Shown here: piece after piece, positions 37,746 to 42,356 of the stretch
Position numbering within the stretch: the first letter of the stretch is position 1
Layout of the letters: the number at the start of each line of letters is the position of its first letter
Assembly: GCA_017545325.1 (NCBI GenBank)
Contig: JAFWOX010000079.1
Coordinates: 1 to 42,356 of the forward strand
Length of the DNA stretch: 42,356 bases
Source of the DNA: Oscillospiraceae bacterium
GTDB taxonomy: Bacteria; Bacillota_A; Clostridia; Oscillospirales; Oscillospiraceae
Reading direction: 5' to 3'
Program-made: the position numbers and the translations under genes
The notes under the pieces: model-generated
The model's input: the letters and a program-made list of their open reading frames with translations, nothing else
Told to the model about the DNA's origin: nothing
The model's database searches: none

Positions 37746-39557
37746 TTACTGCTCCGCCATAAAGGCGTCGTAAGCCTCCTGATAGATCTCGGTAAGCCGA
37801 TCCAGACCGAAGGTCTTCATATCCTGGATGTAGGAATCCCACTCGCTGAGGGGCTTCACGCCGTTCAGGAAGGAGACATAGTTCTCGGAGAAGTAGGTCT
37901 CCAGGTCGGCTCTGATGGTGTTGGCCTCATCGGTCTGCTCATCGGTGAAGGTCACGCCGCTGGGCCAGTCATACTGGCCGCCGTAATCCTTGACCTTCCA
38001 TACATCGTAGAAGTTCCATTCCCGCTCGCCGCCGGGATAGAAATAGCTGCGGGAGATATCATGCAGGCAGAACTCCACCAGGTTGTTGTTGCAGTAGATA
38101 ATCATGATCCACATGGCGCCGGCGTCATGGGTCATGACCCAGTTGGTGAGCTGCTTCTCGCCCTTTTCATTGTAGAACCAGCAATAGCCCTCGCCGGCGT
38201 CAATGCCGCTGCCCTCGGGACCCCAGGAGGTCCATTCGCCGCCGAAATCGCTCATCTGCCAGTCCATATAGGTGCAGAGAAGCTCAAGGTTATCGCATTT
38301 GGCGGAGAGGTTGGCGGAGCCGTAGTGGGTCTCGCCCAGCTTGTTGCCGTACTGCAGGGTCTGGCCGGAGTACAGCTTGGTGCGGTGCACGGGCTCCCAG
38401 CGGGTGTTGGGGTCGAGGCTGGAATTCTCATCCTGCGCAACGGCGCCGGGGGTTTGGGGCATGGCGCCCACCTGGTCGGCCCGGTGGCCGTCGTCATAGT
38501 CGGAGCCGATGACGTAGGACTGGAAGTTGGGGTTGATCAGGCCTTCGCTGTACCACTGGTTCAGCATGGTCATCAGGGCCTTGTCGTCGTCCTGGGCGCC
38601 CAGGAACTGGACCTGGCCGTCCACCACGCGCATGTAGCTCAGCTTGCTCATGTAGAGCACGGTGTTGTAGCCGGAGAAGCCGAAGCCGGGGGTGGATTCG
38701 CCCACGCTGTAGATGAAGAAGGGGAAGATCTCGCTCTTGTTGTACTGGTTGTTGGACATGTTCACCTTGAAGGCGGTAAGGATATCATGCATATCGTCGA
38801 AGGTCTCCACGTCCAGGCTGCTGCCCAGGCCCAGGGTATCCATCCAGTCGCCCCGGAGCACATAGCCCATGCTGGGCACGGGATCCATAACCAGACCGTA
38901 CAGGGTCACCAGGTGGCTCTTTTTATAGAACATGGTGTTCATCACGTCCGGGTTGGTCTCGGACCGCTCATGGATCTCCCACATGAAGTTGGGCATCAGA
39001 TGACGATAGTCATACAGGTCGGCAAAGTACCCCTCGTCCAGCGCCTGATCCAGGGTGCCGCTGTACAGATACCAGCCCTGGTCGATGATATCGTCCAGGT
39101 CGTCGGAGGCCAGGAGCACCGCCAGGTTCTGCTGACGGTTGGCGGAATCCACCACGTCAAATTCAATGTGCACGCCGGTGAATTCGGCTACCTTCTGCCA
39201 GGTCTCGATGGCGTTGAAGCCGTCCTCGGGCAGATACTGGGGGGTGTAGCAGGTTGTCCACCGGGTGAAGGTGGTGTCGTCGTCGCAGATGGGCTTCTCA
39301 TACACATACTTCTCCAGAGGCCAGCCTTCCTCATCGGTGGCATAACCCTTGGGGAGATGGTAGGGACCCTCATCCTCCTCAGGCGCCTCGGTCTGGCCTG
39401 CAGGGGCCTGGGTCGCAGGAGCCTGGGATGCGGGAGCCTGGGATGCGGGAGCCTGGGTCGGGGTGGTGGTTCCGCTGCCGCTGCCGTTGCAGCCGGCGAA
39501 CAGGGCCAGCACCAGAAGCAGAGCAAGCGCCAGGGCTGCAGTCTTCTTGGTCTTCAT
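37746..39557 (-). CDS. Extracellular solute-binding lipoprotein, copy 1
   Basis: A 603-residue secreted binding protein of the large YtcQ/LipO type. Signal MKTKKTAALALALLLVLALF ends in lipobox AGC. A low-complexity linker of QAPAS/QAPAT repeats (about 30-60) leads to the mature domain (YVYEKPICDDDTTFTRW, LLASDDLDDIIDQGWYLYSG, GYVLRGDWMDTLGL, INPNFQSYVIGSDYDDG). It is very similar to the next gene along its whole length. Such proteins feed sugar or oligosaccharide ABC importers, but no permease is in the window. TTTTCCTCC (minus AAGGAGGAAAA) gives a strong ribosome binding site. It has its own extended -10 promoter. Confidence 0.9.
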   Translation of the reverse strand: MKTKKTAALALALLLVLALFAGCNGSGSGTTTPTQAPASQAPASQAPATQAPAGQTEAPEEDEGPYHLPKGYATDEEGWPLEKYVYEKPICDDDTTFTRWTTCYTPQYLPEDGFNAIETWQKVAEFTGVHIEFDVVDSANRQQNLAVLLASDDLDDIIDQGWYLYSGTLDQALDEGYFADLYDYRHLMPNFMWEIHERSETNPDVMNTMFYKKSHLVTLYGLVMDPVPSMGYVLRGDWMDTLGLGSSLDVETFDDMHDILTAFKVNMSNNQYNKSEIFPFFIYSVGESTPGFGFSGYNTVLYMSKLSYMRVVDGQVQFLGAQDDDKALMTMLNQWYSEGLINPNFQSYVIGSDYDDGHRADQVGAMPQTPGAVAQDENSSLDPNTRWEPVHRTKLYSGQTLQYGNKLGETHYGSANLSAKCDNLELLCTYMDWQMSDFGGEWTSWGPEGSGIDAGEGYCWFYNEKGEKQLTNWVMTHDAGAMWIMIIYCNNNLVEFCLHDISRSYFYPGGEREWNFYDVWKVKDYGGQYDWPSGVTFTDEQTDEANTIRADLETYFSENYVSFLNGVKPLSEWDSYIQDMKTFGLDRLTEIYQEAYDAFMAEQ

Positions 39558-39622
39558 GCTTTTCCTCCTTTTGCTTTTTGGGGCAATACCCTTTCTCTCT
39601 CTGTTTTTCAGAGACGGGAGGG

Positions 39623-39631
39623 ATTATAGCA
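39623..39631 (-). promoter_or_regulatory. Extended -10 promoter of solute-binding copy 1
   Basis: On the minus strand TGCTATAAT (39631-39623), a perfect TATAAT with the TG extension; the -35 region is poor. The leader contains a CTCTG/CAGAG hairpin about 10 bases downstream. The same arrangement precedes copy 2. Confidence 0.65.
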
Positions 39632-39722
39632 CATCCATTAAGAAAAGAAAACATATTTTTTTATAATTCCGTTTATGCGCATTATGATTGTTTATATTTT
39701 CTAATTCTTTCCTTACTTTCCC

Positions 39723-39758
39723 AAAAAAGGATCGGCGGCGGACCGAAGTCCGCCGCCG
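39723..39758 (-). terminator. Terminator of solute-binding copy 2
   Basis: An 11-bp GC stem (39733-39743 with 39748-39758) closes a TTCG tetraloop on the minus strand and is followed by ATCCTTTTTT. It lies 25 bases after the stop codon. Bases 39632-39722 are AT-rich and hold no gene. Confidence 0.85.
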
Positions 39759-39782
39759 GTTGAATCTGGGGTAATCTGGAGC

Positions 39783-41570
39783 TTACTGCTCGGCAATGTA
39801 GGCGTCGTATTCTTTCTGATAGATCTCCAGCAGCTTATCCATGCCGAAGGTCTTCATATCCTGGACGAAGCTGTCCCACTCGCTCAGGGGCTTCACGCCG
39901 GTGAGGAAGGAGATGTAGTTCTCGGAGAAATAGGTGGTCATATCGGTACGGAGGTTGTTCAGTTCTTCCGTCTCTTCATCATTGAAGACGATGCCGGTGG
40001 GCCAGTCGTAGAGGCCTCTGTAATCCGGGATCCTCCATACCTGATAGAACTCCCATTCCCGGTCGCCGCCGGGGTATTTGTAGCTCCGGCTGATATCATG
40101 CAGGCAGAACTCCACCAGGTTGTTGTTGGTGTAGATGAGCATGATCCACATGGCGCCCGCGTCATGGGTCATGACCCAGTCGGTGAGCTGCCGTTCGCCC
40201 TGCTCGTTGTAGAACCAGCAGTAGCCCTCGCCGGCGTCAATGCCGCTGCCCTCGGGGCCCCAGGAGGTCCAGTCGCCGCCAAAGTCGCTCATCCACCAGT
40301 CCATGTAGGCGACGAGGAGATCCAGGTTATGGGCTTTGGCGGAGAGGTTGGCGGAGCCGTAATGGGTCTCGCCGATCCGGTTGCCGTAGTTCAGTTCCTG
40401 GTCAGGGGTGAGCTTGGTACGGTGGATGGGATCCCAGCGGGTATTGGGGTCAACGCTGGAGGCCTCGTCCTGCCGGACCGCGCCGGGGGTCTGGGGCTGG
40501 GCGCCGATCCAGTCCATCCGGCCGCCGGCCTCATAGTCGGAGCCGATGACGTAGGACTGGAAGTTGGGGTTGATCAGGCCTTCGTTGTACCACTGGTTCA
40601 GCATGGTCATGAGGGCTTTGTCGTCATCAGTGGTGCCGCAGAGCTCGACCTTGCCGTTCATCACGCGGGTATAGTTGCAGGAGCTCATGTACAGCACGGT
40701 GTTGAAGGCGCAGAAGTTGTAGCCGGGGGTGGACTCGCCCACACTATAGATGAAGAAGGGGTAAAGCTCACCGTTGCCGTACTGGTTGTTGGACATGTTG
40801 ACCTTGAAGGCGGTCATGATATCGTGCATCTGATCCCAGGTCTCGATATCCAGGCTGCTGCCCAGGCCCAGGGTGTCCATCCAGTCGCCGCGGACCACGT
40901 AGCCCATGGTGGGCACGGGGGTCATGACCAGGCCGTAGAGGGTGATCAGGTGGCTCTTTTTGTAGATGAGCGTATTCAGGCACTCGGGGTTCGTGAGGCT
41001 GCGGTTGTGAATCTCCCACATGAAGTTGGGCATCAGGTCCCGGCGATCCCACAGGTCGGCGAAGTAGCCTTCGTCCAGGGCCTGCTCCAGGGTGCCGCTG
41101 TACATGAACCATCCCTGGTCGATGATATCGCTCAGGTCATCGGATGCGAGGAGCACGGCGAAGTTCTGCTGACGGTTGGCAGAGTCCACCAGGTCATACT
41201 CGATGTGAACGCCGGTCCACTCGGCGACCTTCTGCCAGGTCTCGATGGAATTCATGCCGCCCTCGGGCAGATACTGGGGAGTGTAGAGGGTGGACCACCG
41301 GGTAAAGGTCTCGTCATTGTCGCACAGAGGACGGTCGTACACATACTTCTCCAGGGGCCAGCCTTCCTCATCGGTGGCATAGTTCTTGGCGAAGTGGTAG
41401 GGACCCTCGTCCTCTTCGGGTGCCTGGGTCTGAGCCGATGGCGCCTGGGTCTGCGCGGAAGGTGCCTGGGTCGCGGGAGTGTTGCCGCCGCCGCTGTTGT
41501 TGCAGCCGGCGAACAGGGCCAGCACCAGAAGCAGAGCCAGAACCAGGGCTGCAGTCTTCTTGGTCTTCAT
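39783..41570 (-). CDS. Extracellular solute-binding lipoprotein, copy 2
   Basis: A 595-residue paralogue of copy 1, starting at ATG 41570 behind AAGGAGGAAAG. Signal peptide MKTKKTAALVLALLLVLALF with AGC lipobox, then an APSAQTQ repeat linker. The mature part is close to copy 1 (YVYDRPLCDNDETFTRW, LLASDDLSDIIDQGWFMYSG, GYVVRGDWMDTLGLGSSLD, INPNFQSYVIGSDYEAG). Promoter, leader hairpin and terminator are also separate, so the copies can be expressed independently. The different linker and pocket-side residues hint at related but not identical ligands. No cognate permease is seen up to base 42356. Confidence 0.9.
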   Translation of the reverse strand: MKTKKTAALVLALLLVLALFAGCNNSGGGNTPATQAPSAQTQAPSAQTQAPEEDEGPYHFAKNYATDEEGWPLEKYVYDRPLCDNDETFTRWSTLYTPQYLPEGGMNSIETWQKVAEWTGVHIEYDLVDSANRQQNFAVLLASDDLSDIIDQGWFMYSGTLEQALDEGYFADLWDRRDLMPNFMWEIHNRSLTNPECLNTLIYKKSHLITLYGLVMTPVPTMGYVVRGDWMDTLGLGSSLDIETWDQMHDIMTAFKVNMSNNQYGNGELYPFFIYSVGESTPGYNFCAFNTVLYMSSCNYTRVMNGKVELCGTTDDDKALMTMLNQWYNEGLINPNFQSYVIGSDYEAGGRMDWIGAQPQTPGAVRQDEASSVDPNTRWDPIHRTKLTPDQELNYGNRIGETHYGSANLSAKAHNLDLLVAYMDWWMSDFGGDWTSWGPEGSGIDAGEGYCWFYNEQGERQLTDWVMTHDAGAMWIMLIYTNNNLVEFCLHDISRSYKYPGGDREWEFYQVWRIPDYRGLYDWPTGIVFNDEETEELNNLRTDMTTYFSENYISFLTGVKPLSEWDSFVQDMKTFGMDKLLEIYQKEYDAYIAEQ

Positions 41571-41633
41571 AGCTTTCCTCCTTAAAAAGTTTGGGCGATA
41601 CCCTTTCTCTCTGATGTCCCAGAGACGAAATGG

Positions 41634-41642
41634 ATTATACCA
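41634..41642 (-). promoter_or_regulatory. Extended -10 promoter of solute-binding copy 2
   Basis: On the minus strand TGGTATAAT (41642-41634), a perfect TATAAT with TG extension, followed by a CTCTG/CAGAG leader hairpin as in copy 1. The -35 region is not consensus. Confidence 0.65.
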
Positions 41643-41699
41643 CACTCTTTAAGAAAATGGAACATTTTTCTGAGAATTTTTTGTAATTTTATTACTTAT

Positions 41700-42356
41700 T
41701 TCTTTAGTTTATTAATCGTTGCCTTCCCCGGATAGCCCGCCCCTTGTCCCCGCCGCGCGGACTGCCTTCCCCTGGGGCTGCGAAGCAGGGGCGCGGGAGT
41801 GAATGACGTGCCGGTGGCACGTCAGAGCCGCGTCTGACCGATGTACACACACGTCCCAGCCTGGGGCCCTCGCGCGCGGAATGAGCCGCAGCGAGACAGG
41901 TGGCTCCGGCGTCTCACGGAAGCCGGAGACGGATGAGGGACTCTCACCCCGCCGCGCCTTCCATTTGCGGGCGCTATCGGCAGGGTGCCTCCGGCGGTCC
42001 GATTTCTTTCCGGCGGGGAAAGAAATCGGAGAAAGAAAGCCGCCAAAGGAAACCTATTCCGAGGCGGTTTCCTTTGGAATCCTTCCCCGACGGCCAAGGG
42101 AGGAACCCTGCGGGGTTCCCCCCATTGGATCCTCTCTCCGGGGGACGGGGGACGGGAGCTCTGCACGAAACAACGGGACCAGCTGGCATATGCGGGGATG
42201 CAGCCGCCTGCGGGATAGGTCGAATCCCTGCGCCGATGCGGCGAAGGGCACCCTGAAGAGCAAACGACTATTGCCAAGCAGATTCAAAGTCGGCAAGCTG
42301 ACGTCCCGCACCCGCTTGTTTATCGTCGAACCTTTGTCCCCTTCGCTTCAGCGCCC
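41700..42356. other. Gene-poor end segment with several strong hairpins
   Basis: No reading frame here has a ribosome binding site or a recognisable protein. The stretch does hold strong inverted repeats: 41804-41812 with 41816-41824 (9 bp, triloop); 41904-41910 with 41922-41928 (7 bp, with an overlapping alternative CGTCTC/GAGACG); 41998-42011 with 42017-42030 (14 bp); 42043-42054 with 42066-42077 (12 bp); 42102-42108 with 42113-42119. So many perfect stems in 320 bases suggest a structured RNA or a recombination/regulatory region. The strand of transcription is unknown. Confidence 0.45.

Noticed and set aside
39420..39480. Repeated GGAGCCTGGGATGCG units, possible CRISPR or tandem DNA repeat
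   Set aside because: They encode the Ala-Pro-Ser-Gln linker of the lipoprotein and are in frame; there are no spacers.
37509..39629. Long plus-strand frames opposite the solute-binding genes (also 40098-41585)
   Set aside because: Both copies of the gene create the same antisense frame, but the products are Val/His/Gly-rich and lack start signals; they reflect codon bias only.
42208..42235. tRNA-like T-arm (GGTCGAATCCC)
   Set aside because: The preceding base pattern is not TTC, no acceptor, D or anticodon stems can be built around it, and no CCA end follows.
41822..42277. Open frames of 70-150 codons in the end segment
   Set aside because: Arg/Pro-rich products, no ribosome binding sites, and overlapping frames on both strands over hairpins; no support as genes.

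Overview
The window reads as a GC-rich, anaerobic Firmicutes chromosome, most like an uncultured gut Oscillospiraceae or other Clostridia. This is inferred from codon bias, TTG/GTG starts with strong Shine-Dalgarno sequences, VanW, DUF169 and C_GCAxxG proteins, and oxygen-independent catabolism. No rRNA, tRNA, CRISPR array or transposase was found.

Region 1 (1-4223, minus strand) holds a DinJ/YafQ-type toxin-antitoxin pair. The toxin frame runs without a stop into a large FtsX-type ABC permease, followed by the start of its ATPase. The toxin has lost the three catalytic histidines of YafQ.

Region 2 (4323-17235) is the core. It encodes a pyrogallol-phloroglucinol transhydroxylase (large and small subunits), thiolase, an SDR (probable phloroglucinol reductase), a MerR regulator, a cyclase-family hydrolase (probable dihydrophloroglucinol cyclohydrolase), a 3-hydroxyacyl-CoA-dehydrogenase-like enzyme (probable 3-hydroxy-5-oxohexanoate dehydrogenase), a BKACE enzyme (probable triacetate acetoacetate-lyase), both subunits of a CoA-transferase and a sodium:solute symporter. 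Together they give a nearly closed route from pyrogallol to acetyl-CoA: transhydroxylation, ring reduction, hydrolytic ring opening, oxidation to triacetate, cleavage with acetyl-CoA, CoA transfer and thiolysis. A MerR-type promoter (19-bp spacer with dyad) precedes the transhydroxylase, and divergent promoters sharing a -10 box separate merR from the cyclase operon.

Region 3 (17313-21195) is a tandem family of five small lipoproteins sharing an N-terminal NPDGT...RWGM motif. Two of them, and a distant membrane-anchored protein (24797-25906), share a homologous leader with a 19-bp spacer and dyad.

Region 4 (21202-31445, mostly minus) holds a bicupin protein with an AEC transporter, an MscS channel, a small basic protein, two esterase-type hydrolases, a YeaQ-type membrane protein, a VanW protein and HemW.

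Region 5 (31626-37684, plus) is a probable operon of a second bicupin, a C_GCAxxG protein, a CoA-disulfide-reductase/rhodanese fusion, an Ldh_2 dehydrogenase and two DUF169 proteins.

Region 6 (37746-42356) has two tandem solute-binding lipoproteins without a permease in view, then about 650 bases with no convincing gene but several strong hairpins.

Three copies of a roughly 170-nt structured element (near 14.0-14.2, 21.3-21.4 and 27.0-27.2 kb) keep their stems through compensatory changes. They are the best candidates for something undescribed, together with the hairpin-bridged ribosome binding site at 12047-12084 and the lipoprotein family with its shared leader.
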